DNA of 64,000 nt from Phorcus lineatus (lineage: Eukaryota; Mollusca; Gastropoda; Trochida; Trochidae): contig OV121081.1 of NCBI GenBank assembly GCA_921293015.1, positions 44,851,877 to 44,915,876 on the forward strand. Reading direction: 5' to 3'. The notes beneath the pieces were generated by a model. It was not told the origin of the DNA. It ran no database searches and was given only the letters and a program-made list of their open reading frames with translations. Positions 49,650-62,600 of the stretch are shown piece by piece (position 1 is the first letter of the stretch; each line of letters begins with the position of its first letter). The translations under genes were made by a program, and so were the position numbers.

Positions 49650-50551
49650 GAAACCAACATTACGATTTGCTCGAGATAAAAAATCAATTACATTTATTGA
49701 CAACCTGTTGTCACAGTGAATTCTATCTCAATTGATATTAAAATGCATATTGATGTGGGCGCGTTAACGTAGTACTACATATTTCTGACGGTAAGTTATT
49801 GCGGTGTCACTGTCACATGCACATGTAGTCACACGTATATCTAGGTTTCTTTTCATACATGCTACAACGTGCTGAATCGACAATATATCCACTGCTTTTT
49901 CAACGTTCAATAGACGAAAGCCTTTGTGTAACGGTCACTCGACGATGAGTGATTACGCTGTAATAACCTATAATTCATGTCTAAATGTTAGATTGAATGT
50001 GCAGTATAGATAACAGTAAGCGAGTCTTGCACGTTAAGACACGTGTAACATATTTCCGGAAGAAGATTTACAGTGAATGTTATCTAACATTGAGCGAATC
50101 AATAACCCTTTGAGTTGTACTGAATATCGTATGCACATATTGGAGAGTTTCGGATGGATATTGATGTTTGGATAATCTAAACAGGTACAGATAGTTTATA
50201 ATAGGTGAAAAAATTGAATTATAAGAATTCCAGACATACCAAACGGATGCCCTCTTTTCAAAATGTGTTGCCGAACAAACGTGTTGTTTTGCTTTAATAA
50301 AAGGGAGATAACTCTTTCAAAAATTTTTACCTGATAGAGTCATTTTTAATGCTATGATGTAAGATTTTTAGGCACGAACATTGAAAATGAATAATGAAAT
50401 TTTGAAAAGGCGACAGAGATCATATGTTCGATACATGTTTCAAAAGAAGTGCGATATAGCTACGCACGTAATCATTTTATCACAAAACTTACGCTGAGTA
50501 CACAATTAGACTAATGTTTGTTTCAATGTTTGTTTTAATTTTTATTTTCAG

Positions 50552-50668
50552 CTGAAGCCTAAACATGATAATCCATACCTTGCAAATCTAAGAGGATGAG
50601 TTTGGGATTCTGGTTGATGATCTGCTGTGTTCTCATGACATTGCTGTTACCAAGAGTATATTCAAAAG
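50552..50668 (+). CDS. Gene C exon 1: 5' UTR end plus signal peptide
   Basis: TTTTCAG acceptor, 44 bases of leader, ATG 50596, then a hydrophobic FWLMICCVLMTLLL ending VYSK, and a GTATAT donor in phase 1. The leader holds a 9-codon upstream ORF (50565-50591) ending 4 bases before the main ATG. Confidence 0.82.
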
Positions 50669-53600
50669 GTATATCATCATATAACATATGGCTCATGACG
50701 AAATTCCTCTTATTGGGGTAAGAAAAACTATGCCAAGTAGAGTCATAGGAATAGACAAAAAGAAATCCTTAGATTAACTTATAGAGAAGAGAAAGAGTAA
50801 AATGAACATGTCACATCTTGTTAATATGCTATTCCTGTATAGTATTCAGTTATTTATATTTAAACTTTTAAGCTAATTTCGTATTGTATTTTTCCTCCAT
50901 TAATTAGGATGTTTCATGTCATGTTATTCAATATCATTTGATTAAAGTGAAATGTCAACTTTTAAATTATTATTACCTTTGAACCCCTTTCGCATAGGTC
51001 CCTTAGAATTAATAGCCAAAGAGCACAGACAGTAGAGAACAGTGATATGCAATCCTCGTTAAAGAGTTTAACTTTCAGCGTTTTCAATTCAGCGGAATGT
51101 TCTTTAAATGATTGAAACGTTATTGTTATTACGTTAAACTCTTTGAAGGGCCTTTAGAACGTAAGAATACAAATAAGGGATACGTAGGAACATGAAGATG
51201 TTCTTGACAACGGCTTATCTTATTTATTCAATAAAAAAGGATATGTAACCCTTTTGTGTTTTTGCTACTTTATAATTTTCAGATATGGTCCCTTCTATTA
51301 TGATTCCTAATAAAGAAAGGACTGAGATTCTACTTCAAGTCGATATGTATATATTGGAATGTAAAGCAGATGGACACCCAAAGCCAACGTAAGTCTTTAG
51401 AGTGTCAGAGAAACACATAGCGATTAGATAATATTTAACAATTACGGTCCATAGATATTAACGTTACTGTTTATTCAATAAAGATACTACAGTGCGTATA
51501 TGATAATGGAAGGAATTAGGTATACTTATAAGTCGAGCAAGGAGACGTTTCGACATAGATATCGCTGATATTTTAAGCAAGGGATGAAAAATGTACTGTT
51601 TAATCAATGAAGATACTACAGTGTGTGTATGATAATGGAAGCAATTGGGTATACATCCAAGTCGAGCAAGGTGACATTTCGACATAAATATCGCTGATCT
51701 TTTAAGCAAGGAGTGAACACAATGCTACAATGTGTGTATGATAATGGAAGCAGTTTGATGGGTACACCAAGTCGAGGAAGTTGACATTCCGACATACATG
51801 TAAACGAAAGTGATGAAATATTTACTGTCTAATCAATGAAGATGCTACAATGTGCGAATGATAATGGAAGCAGTTTGTTTGGTATACATATAAGTCGAGC
51901 AAAGGGGCGTTTCCACAAAGATACCAATGACATTTTAAAGCAGGTGATGAAAACTCTTCAACCTCATTAAACAGAGGTATCCATCTCTTAACATCCCCTT
52001 CCCAGAATGAAGAAATGAAAGCATGGCCATTATTTTTCCATCACTTATCTTCATCAGTAAATTTCTAAATTAGACTGTTTATTTGTTGAGAAAATTTATA
52101 TCGGCTAAAGGGCATCGACTTTGTGAGGGCTTGCAATATATGATACTTTCCAAAACGGTTCTTTCCTACATTGAACTCATTTCCACCTTTCATTTCTCAA
52201 TACAGATACAAGTGGACATTTAATGGCAATGATTTAACAGACGCAATGTCAGTAGATAGCAAAACAGGAAACCTGACCATTACGGAGTTTTCTGTGAGAG
52301 AGGAAGGAAGATATCAGTGCTTAGCACAAAATACCATTAGAGGAAAAAACGTTACAGCTTTGTCTCCTGTTGTAACTTTAAAGAAAGCAAGTGAGTATAA
52401 GGGTTATTCAGGTTCATTTTCAAATACAAAGTTCACATTCTTTTGGACGGAGTGAACAAATCTTTAGAGTGAATGCAGTCATGAAATAATTATTATGCTT
52501 TTAAAAAAAGTATTTTTTAAGATTTGGATTGAAGTCTTAGCTTAACTTTAAGGTTACGTTGCCTTTTTAACTAAGGACCTCTTAAGGACTAAAGTATGCA
52601 AGCAGATTCTGTACCTTTTGACATTGTTATTTCCCATAGTTTCATTGTACTTACATGCAAGTCAAGTATGCAAGTTACATTTGCAGACATCTCTATTGAA
52701 CAAGTGCTGATGATTCTTGCTTTTAAGTTTAGATCTGGCACCTCATTGTGTTATCTTTCTAAGGTTCAAACCGATGATTGAAATGTTGCAAAACGATGGA
52801 TCTGTCAAATGTATTGACGATGTGGTGTATTTGTTTAACATACTTAAGTAAAAAATCAGACTAATTATAAACTCTCACATATGATTATCAATTACCCTAA
52901 CACCTATAAATTCAAATTTTATTCATACCAAATAAATGTCGTTTTAAAGGGATTGAAATGTCTTGGGAATCTGACCTTGCGTACGTGACTGCGCATGTCG
53001 GTGACTATGTCAAGTTGACGTGCGAAAACCCCCCTCTAAGCGTGCCATCTGGAAAGTATAAATGGTACATAATTACGGGGACGTCTAGTGAGACCATCGA
53101 AGAAAACGAGAGAATCCATCTAGACGCAGAAGGTAAAGTATTTAGTTTCTTTCATTTTAAATTACTTACCACGTCGAAAGAAATAATAGTAACAACAATA
53201 TGTCCATTCATATAGCGCACTAAGTTTCTCAGTAGTTGTTCAAAGCGCAATAGGAATATTATAACCCTTGTGTAATCCAAGCTGAAGTATTCGTCGGTAG
53301 AAGGTCACCATGAACACAAGTACGTCGGGTATCAAATTCTTGATTGACATGTAGTTGTTGCTAGCTCTAGATATAGACTTGATATCGTTAGAATGTACAC
53401 CTAGACGTTTCAGAGCTAGTTCCTGCTCCTTCATCAGGTGAAAGAACACCTAATTAGCAGTCTCATTTGCAGTCTGCTTAATCAGCGTATAATGCATCCG
53501 ATCTCGCTCTTGCTCCCTGATCTCTTTCGGGCCAAGTGTGTCGAATGGACGGATCGGCTTGATATTCGTGGCTATGCTCACCTGTTATTTATTTAATTAA

Positions 53601-56600
53601 GGGGCTTGAAGCTACTAGCTTGAACTCAACGGATTTTTTCCATCCGGGTTGTGCCGCTGTTGCTGAATCCGAGTCGTTCATTAGCTGGTAAGGAAGATAG
53701 CGATACGAGGGTTTTGGCTAGATAGAGATCAGGGACTTAGGAAGGAGCGGATTCATCATACGCTGATTAAGCAGGATGATTTCTAAATACACGTAATAAT
53801 TATAGTCAAGGCTTACGCACAAAGAGCCATTTTACTCGGCACTGGTCTTACACAGTTGTATATATGTTTTTCTCTCCGGAAAACAGTAAGATCTAAGCTC
53901 TACTTTCGTTATCCAGTTTGGTACAAAGACGATATAAACATTTAATCGGGAATTTCTTTTGGAAGGCGAAAAGTAGGAAAATGGTGTTTTTCAATTCTCA
54001 GGAAAAAATAGAGGATACGAAATGACCTTTCAGGGATAGCAATTTTTAGCAAATGAGTTAATGATTATGTATACAACAAGTGAAAACGAAAATAGTATCA
54101 AAGTGAAGGAAGTTTAATCTTCCGTACAGCATTCTCCCACATAAATCGAGCGTATGGCCAAACGTGTACTGAAGTTAATATATCCGCGACACGGCTGCCA
54201 TGCATTGTGACCGCGGTGCTTAGATTCTGACGTCAATACTACACAATATATGTACACTATTTTGCCGCTGGGGGAACCTACCGTAAGCCCGAGAAACGCG
54301 TGTATCATAACAGACGTTTGTATAGGAATTTAGGGAGGAGGAATCAAAATATTTCTGTGCCATGAATAGATGGTTTTTATGAATGTAAATTAGGGAGTTT
54401 CTGCAGCAGACTTAAATATGATGATGGTATAGCGAAAGTGTAAATGTAACGGCAAAACAATGATGTAAATTTGAGGACTAATGTAGAAGTGAAACAAATG
54501 CATTTAGCTTATACATACATAGCATAATTACACAAAACACTGTTATTATTCCACACTAAGTAAAATTTTCTTTTTATTTTACTGTTAATCTATTTCTGTT
54601 ATGATGATTTATAATGCCGAGGTTTTGGTTTCATAAGGTTCGTTACATATTCTCAACGTGGAAAAAGACGATGCCCGAGGTTACAAGTGTTCCATCTTCA
54701 ACCCCCCGTTAGAGACGATCAAACTTGGAAGTGATACAAATGTTACAGTTATTGATAAAAAAGTTGGAGGTAAGATTCTAGTACTTTGATGTCATTGTAC
54801 CAATTATAATTAAGTGTTATCAAATGAACTGTCATTAGTAAACTGAATCCGATATTGTGGCGAGATGTAATTCTAATTAACGACAGTATTAAGATAAAAT
54901 ATAAATTTTAACAAGAAAAACTTCTGACGAAGCATTATCCCATGTAAATGTATCAAATAATCATTCTTCAACAAATATTGGAATGGTCAGGTCAATGGTT
55001 TAATTTTTTCTCGAATTTTTGCAAGATAGAAAATAAAGATGGGATCAAATTATCGAAATTCTGAATTCTCAATCATTGATGAGAATATTTACAACACAGC
55101 CATAATGACTGAGTTTAAACTAATAAGTAGCATGTATGTGTAACGCTTTTTATCATTGATAAAAATTTAAACACAGAAAAAAATTGTAACCGTGTGGGGT
55201 AAAGTATGGAATAGAATTATTCTATGACACATTTAATTTTCTTTTTTGAAATGCAGGCCTACCATACAAACGGCAAACAAATCTTCAAAACTGACCACAT
55301 ATACTCTAAAACTGACCACAAATCGTCTGAAACGGAAGAAATACCTTCCAAAACTGACACTACCCTCTGAATGGACACAAAATTTAAATTTTGCTTCTGC
55401 AACTGAAAACAAATCGTTTGGAATGGAAACAAAACTTCCAAATCGGCTGCAAAAGCAGCCGAGAACTGTCACCGAGCGTCCGGAGCGGAGTACATATCAC
55501 CCCGAACGGACAACAAACCATCTCGCAGCCTCGCTCTAAGTGTAGCAAAATGGCGCCCCGCGGAGACAAACAAGCTTTGCTGAATAAAGTTTCATACCAC
55601 TACGAGTTATGTCTTTAACATAGCACATCGTAATATAGTGCATAAACCCCCTAGTGGCCTAAGCTTTAAATATATGTGAATAGTTGTTACTGTCAGGCTT
55701 GCGATTCTCCACAATTTGGTGATTCTTCGTAGTGGGTCATTTTACTACTATACATATGCTGGACGCACAATGCTGACTTTATCATACATTATTAAAATAA
55801 CAGAAACAGGTTTCTAATTTTGACCCCATGTGTCTATTGGGGAAGAGCATAAATGAACCTGGAATAACTAATATCTCTCCCTTTCATCTGTAATGTAAAA
55901 AAGATGCTATCTCAAAATTATCTTCAAGTTTTAACTGTGAATGAGTTTTCTACGAAATGGTGACGTTTTTTTTCTCCCAAAAAGTATGATTTTACAAAGC
56001 AGTTATTACACAGTGAAAAATATTTCAGCAGCTGTAGGATATTTCAATGGAAATAGTTCTTTCTTGGGTGCGTACTACGAAGATTCACCCAATCAGTCAA
56101 CCCTAGTCAACACAGCGAACCGACTCTTATCACATTGGGGACCAAATTGTGGAGAATTGCAAGCCTGACAGTGACAACTATGCACATATATTTAAAGCTT
56201 AGGTCACTAGGGGGTTTATGCACTATATTACGATATGACATGTTAAAGACATAACTCGTAGTGGCATGAAACTTTATTCAGCAAAATTTGTTTGTCTCCG
56301 CGGGCAGCCATTTTACTACACTTAGAGCGAGGCTACGAGATGGTTTGTTGTCCGTTCGGGGTGATATGTACTCCGCTCCGGACGCTCGGTGACAGTTCTC
56401 GGCTGCTTTTGCAGCCGATTTGGAAGTTTTGTTTCCATTCCAAACGATTTGTTTTCAGTTGCAGAAGCTACTGTGTCCATTCAGAGGGTATGGTGTCAGT
56501 TTTGGAAGGTATTTCTTCCGTTTCAGACGATTTGTGGTCAGTTTTAGAGTATATGTGGTCAGTTTTGAAGATTTGTTTGCCGTTTGTATGGTAGGCCTGA

Positions 56601-59600
56601 AATGGAAACATAACATTATCCGTTTACTCTTCGCAATGCTTCGATACCTTTCAATACAGTGGGAATGATATAATATTTGATCTAATATACTACGCCGAAT
56701 TAACAATATTTCGTTAAATAGCTGTTAACATACATCAAACATTGAATATATCTTACTGGTTATATTTCTTCCTTCAACGAGTTCTAATTTAAAGCTTTAA
56801 ATATCTAAAGTGTACTGATAAATTTTCATAACATAATAATTAAGAATGAAAAATACTGTTTCGTTGGTTATACAAATCATTTAATGCATATTTCATTCAT
56901 TACAGGCAAAAACGTTACTCTGAGGTACAAAACGAGTTCATCATCAAAATTCCTGTTGAACAAACAAGCTCAACTTGAATGCATCTTCAGTGGAGAGTAA
57001 GTCTTAAATATTAATCTCACACACATTTGGTGTATTTATTTTAAAAATGATAATCTACACACGTAACAGTCAATCATTGAGGAAAAAAAATTGGTCAAGA
57101 AATTGTGAAAGGTTAACCTATTGAAGGGTTCGACTCTTTTCACAAGGGTTTTTGAAAAATAAATCCCAAGCTTAAGTAGCGTGGCCGTGAGAGGGGAGGG
57201 CGTCCGGGGAACTGGCAAACCCTTGTTCCAGATTTGAATAATCTAATAATCAAAGATATCTTATTGTACGTTGACACTGACCGGGGAACTGGCAAACCCT
57301 TGTTCCAGATTTGAATAATCTAATAATCAAAGATATCTAATTGTACGTTGACACTGACTACTGGAGAAAGCCATCCGTTGTAAAAAGTTCTCTCTTTTCC
57401 TGTTTTTTTTCCATTGTAATTAAGTTTTCATTTATTTGTTACGGCCTAAAATTAGCGATATTGTAGTGTCAAATTACATGTAAAACTGCCGAAATTGGAA
57501 ACTCTCTTCTTTTGTAGACAGTCTGTTCAAATAACCTGGTTGGACCCGTCTGGCAACCCCATAAGGGAAAATGGCAAATACTTTATCGATGCCATTACTA
57601 AGAGCCGTAGACTTATCGTTAACAATCTAGCCGAGGAGGATGAGGGTAACTATACTTGTACGACTGCCAGCGGACAGGAGGAACATGTCTGGTTGGACGT
57701 TACGTGTAAGTGACTGTTTCACAAGATACTTTCTTGTACATTTTGGAACACCATTTCAAGTCTTGGTAGGATATTGAGAAAGGAAATTCTTAGGACCATC
57801 AAGATTTTCGGGATAACAACTTCTTTATTGTGAAAACCATGACATTTCGGGGTACATGCTTAATCCTTGATCACGTGAGATGTGTGATGAAGGCGTAAAC
57901 ATATAATCCGAATAGTCGTGTTTATCACAATAAAACGTTCTTAACAAGACAATTATGCTTTCTTAACACAATTTCAGTAAAACATTATGTTGCTGTCTTG
58001 ACTTAAAAGTAAACAAACATTTACATTTATGGTTTTTAAGTCATAGTGTGCAAACCTAGGACATTCCATTTGCGATGTATATCGTCTATCAGACTTTCCG
58101 TGGTGATTAAAATAAAATATGTTTTACATGAGTACTTCGAAGAAGTATTATTAATCACATCTGTTAACTTAAATCTTAAAAGAAGATTTGTTTTATTCAT
58201 TATTTAAGAACAATTTTTAAAAATGTTTTCTCCCTTTAATTTTTCTCAGCTCCACCTATATGGGTTCAGCCTTTGACCACCCTGATAGTACCAGAAAACA
58301 GAGATGCTATATTTACTTGTAAAGCTAGGCCTGCTGTCGGAGATGATCCTCTTAATCCTACCAAGTGGTTACTAAATGGAGATCCATTGAATATAAAAGG
58401 TACCCATACTTCTTAATCCAACCAAATGGTTACTAAATGGAAATCCATTGAATATAAAAGGTATCCATATTCCTTAATCCTACGAAGTGGTTACTAAATG
58501 GAGATCCATTGAATATAATAGGTACATATATTCCTTAATCCAACCAAGTGGTTACTAAATGGAGATCCATTGAATATAAAAGGTATCCATATTCCTTAAT
58601 CCTACGAAGTGGTTACTAAATGGAGATCCATTGAATATAATAGGTACATATATTCATTAAGCCTACAAAGTGGTTACTAAATGGGGATCCATTGTATATA
58701 TATTGTACATCCGTTCATTTGATATTTTGATATTGGTTTGACACTAACTGCAAAAGTACAAGTTCTTCCAAGCTCAAGTATTTTCCTGGGATTCGAACCC
58801 TCACTCTCACGTTAAGTCTTTGTAGGCCAATAAGGAGAATGTGTACTATTGCATATTTGGATCCTAGAAATATAACATTATTACAAATGTCTACCTTTTT
58901 ATGGAAATGTGTTATACATTACATGACTTGCTTAGTCTTTGAATTATATTTTAAACTCCTGTATCATGTATCAGATATGTGTATGATATCATACAATTTC
59001 ACTTATATAATATAAATATAACACTTATCTTACAACTTTCGTCTTCAAGTTGACAATTTCTTCCATTGGTGTAAATTTGTGAAACAGAGAAGGTATATGC
59101 AATCTAAGATTTGTAGAGATAATCCCATTTCGATGCTTCCTTAATTGTACCAATGGAGATTTAAACTTGTCTACATGGAAACGCAACAATATTTTTCAAA
59201 CGCCGAAGTGCGTTATGTCATACTTATTAATACTCGCATCTATAAGGATAAAGAACCAAAAGTGCCAGTGTTTATTTTGATGAAGTTGTTTATTTTCTCA
59301 TGAGTGTCGTAACTGTTGTTCTGTAAAAATCTTTTATGATTAATTCATGTGTATAAAACCCTGGTATAAGGTATGCATTTTTAAAGTATAATAGTAATTG
59401 CAATAGTATATAAGAATCATAATCTTTCAGATTACTCTAGATTCAAATTGAATGAAGATGGAACGATCCTGACTATCACAAATCTCAACAAGACAACCGA
59501 TGTGATGTGTTTCCAGTGTAACGTCAGCAATACCATTGGCTATAGATTTGGCGATGGTTGCCTTCAAGTAATAGGTAAGTCACGTTCTCCTTTACAGATA

Positions 59601-62600
59601 CAACATTTGATGATTGTCCTTTAAAGAAGCAGAGAGTATGTTTACAGGGTCCAATATGAAGAAATTCATAAAAGGAATAGTTGTTGTGTCTGAAAATTAA
59701 CATCATAATGGTTATCTTATAGTATAATAGAATGGCAACCAACAGGTTAAAGTTGTGACTAGTCGTCGATAAAAGGACAATGGCGGGCGCAAATGACTCA
59801 AACGTAATTTTGGAAACTTATTTACGGCATACACAAGGGCAAGAGGGTTGGTAGTGTGAAGTTGGCAATTTAGATACTTCTCATATGAATTGGATGTAGA
59901 AGGTCAACTTCTTCACACATGTATGGCTGTTTTTCGAATATCATAGATAACAGGAAAATATCACTATTTTGTCATTATAGAGAGACAAATGCAGCTTTAG
60001 AAAAACGATTTGAACATAACTTATGACATATGGTATTTCGGCTTATATTCAAACCACATGTGAAACATAATTTGTGTCACTTTAAGGCACTGTGGCATGT
60101 TACGGTCTAATTTTATACATATAAATATATAAAGTATATTATCTTCAGAGGGTCAAACCTGTCATTACTAAGATTGATTATCCGTAATCGTGGACGAAAT
60201 AATCAGGAATCAAATGAAAATTGCATGCCGCCATTTTGTGATAATACCTTTTAATAGATTGAGTAAGGGAAGTGGTCTCTCGAAGTTTAATCCACGAATT
60301 TCGTAAAGATTGTCTTTCAGTTGGTAACCTTTATTGTCCTCATTGTAAGATCATTTTATTACCAAAGAAACAAAATGGGTTATAATGTCAAAGTTCTTTT
60401 ATTAGATTTACGTTGAACTTTTATATTTTAATGTTTTCTAAGCGAACAATTCATAAAAATACTTTTCTGTAAAATATGATGTTAACTTTTGTTGAAACTG
60501 TAGCTAGGTTTTTTAGAAAAAAGTCATGAATACGAGTCTCATGCATTACGAAGTGGAATTAAAACTGATGTAGTTAATTATTAATTTGAAATTTATAAAA
60601 CTGACATTTCATAATAGTCTCTATCTTTTTCAGAACCAATTGTTATAGTTTCGTATCCGGATTTACAACAAAATATCAGCAAAGGAGAAATAATAAATTT
60701 GACAGTTACTGGAAGTAGTGACCCGGATTATCCGCTACTGTACAGATGGCGCATCAATGATGAAGATTTTGATTTGCGAACTAAACGTTACATTATTTTC
60801 AATGAAACTACAATGGTAGCATATATAAATACATCCACAATACGTGATGACGAATACCACATGATAGAGGGCATTTACCAAATAGAGTTATTCAACCAGC
60901 ACGACAGTGTACGCGTATATACTGAAGTTGTAGTGGAACCAGAGACAGGTATGTTTAATCAAAGTTTCTTAATACAAAAGTGGAAGTTTGTGTCTAACAC
61001 TAAGAAATGCATTTCGTTATTATATTTCTGTCCTGTATGCTTGAAAAACATTACCCTTTAGTCTGTAGCCTATATTCTGTTTAAATGTAAAAGAACATTA
61101 ACCAGATGATATGACCCTGATTTATACTCTGTTTATATGTAATACAGTATTTGCAGGATGAAAAATTTCCCTTTGACCTCTCCTAAGTTTATGTCTAACA
61201 CAAAGGTAGAACCGAAAATGATTCCCTTTTTTAAAATTAGGTTACTTCCAATTTGGGTCATTGCTTTTGTGCAGTAACAGTTTAACTAGAGTTGAGCTTT
61301 TTTTACGTTATCCTTTGTTTTGAATTGCTGATCGACGCAAATTGATGCTTTTCGTAGTTTTTCTTTGCGTATCACTAATTTATGATGCAATTTCGTCCGT
61401 TTCGCTGCTTTTCATTGCGACTGGATTTTTTCACCAGTTTTAAGGACTTTTCTGTTCCTCTATTCCCAGTGCTTGAAAGGGAAGTAACAGTCGTCCCAGT
61501 TGCTACTGCTGAAATTCAGAGAGATTTATGGTGGATATCCGTCGTCATAGCAGGTGTCCTATGTGTCCTCATCATAATCATCATCATAGTCATTTGCAAG
61601 AGGACACTTCGAAAGAAAAGACGTGAGTTTGATTATAAAATGAAAACACTTTGACATGTAAGCTATTAAAGTCTACGTTCAAAACCCAGAAGCAATACTG
61701 TCATTTTGAACAGCCTGAGAGCATAACATAAATACATATTTTAAAGAATAAATGTTAACCAAAAGTTACAAAAATATCACTATTGCATATTATCAGATAT
61801 TACACAGCAAGTTTGTTAAAAAGCACCCTTGCTTAACGTGCTGGCGACACATCTTGGGAATTGCTGTGACAAATGAAATCTGAATTTTTCAAAGACAATC
61901 GAATTTATAGAATATTTAATAATATACGTCCCATGAGGTATAAATAACACTTTTAACGTTTCGTGGATTTCTCGTCTATCTGAAATTTTGACAATCATCT
62001 TAAAGTTCGGTTGGATACTTCTAGCTTTGACCAACGAATGGTGTTTGTAACATGCATCTCTATATCATTATGGACAGATAGAGCCAAAAAAAAACATGTT
62101 AACATGTTAATTATAATTATATGTTAAATAAAACTATTCTGTTTAGGAAGCAATTTATATACATATGATTTTAAATTAAGTTTTCATGGTTTATGTGTAA
62201 AATATTCTTAAAATGAAAAGACTGAAGATGATAATATATAATTATGTGTTAAAACAAGAGGTAGTTAATTGATAATAACGCAAATGTTCAGTCTGTTGCA
62301 AGATGTATTTTTTCTAACTCATCATATCCTTACAGTTTACAAAACAAGAGAAAAAGCTGAGGACACGGCCAGGATAATGCATCCGTAAGTACAAAGATTT
62401 AACAGTTACGTGATAATTTTAGAACATTCAGGTTTAAAAGTTAAATGTCATTTTTAATGAAATTACGCTTGATGGTATTGGGCGTATTTCCATGCGTTCT
62501 TTCTAAATCATTTCCTTGAAAAATGTTAGATACTGCCTTCTGTTTTCTCGGAATATTCAGGTTTAGGCTGTTTATTTCTAGTGTATGATATCGACGTTAA

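Larger units (their letters stand above)
48798..50247. repeat. Tandem duplicated block upstream of gene C, copy 2
   Basis: Second copy of 45951-48186, shorter because it lacks the TIR insertion. It retains the donor-like GATT|GTAAGTATCC at 49131, but the TATA box of copy 1 has no clear match. It contains GA and CA/TA microsatellites. Confidence 0.75.
39206..50551. other. Intergenic region between genes B and C
   Basis: Gene B 3' UTR (no clear poly-A signal nearby; AATAAA first appears about 1.9 kb on), a poly-G tract, a dead Tc1 transposon, repeats, and a tandemly duplicated block at 45951-50247 that probably includes gene C promoter sequence. Nothing else coding is recognised. Confidence 0.6.

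Noticed and set aside
49176..49703. Ser-Leu, Arg-Glu and Tyr-Ile repeat frames
   Set aside because: Products of GA, CA and TA microsatellites.
55941..56168. 75-residue frame in the centre of the foldback element
   Set aside because: No transposase motif, and it overlaps the start of the right arm. Not supported as a gene.
58345..58706. CRISPR-like regular repeat
   Set aside because: Units are contiguous 61-mers without spacers, derived from the neighbouring exon, in an animal gene.
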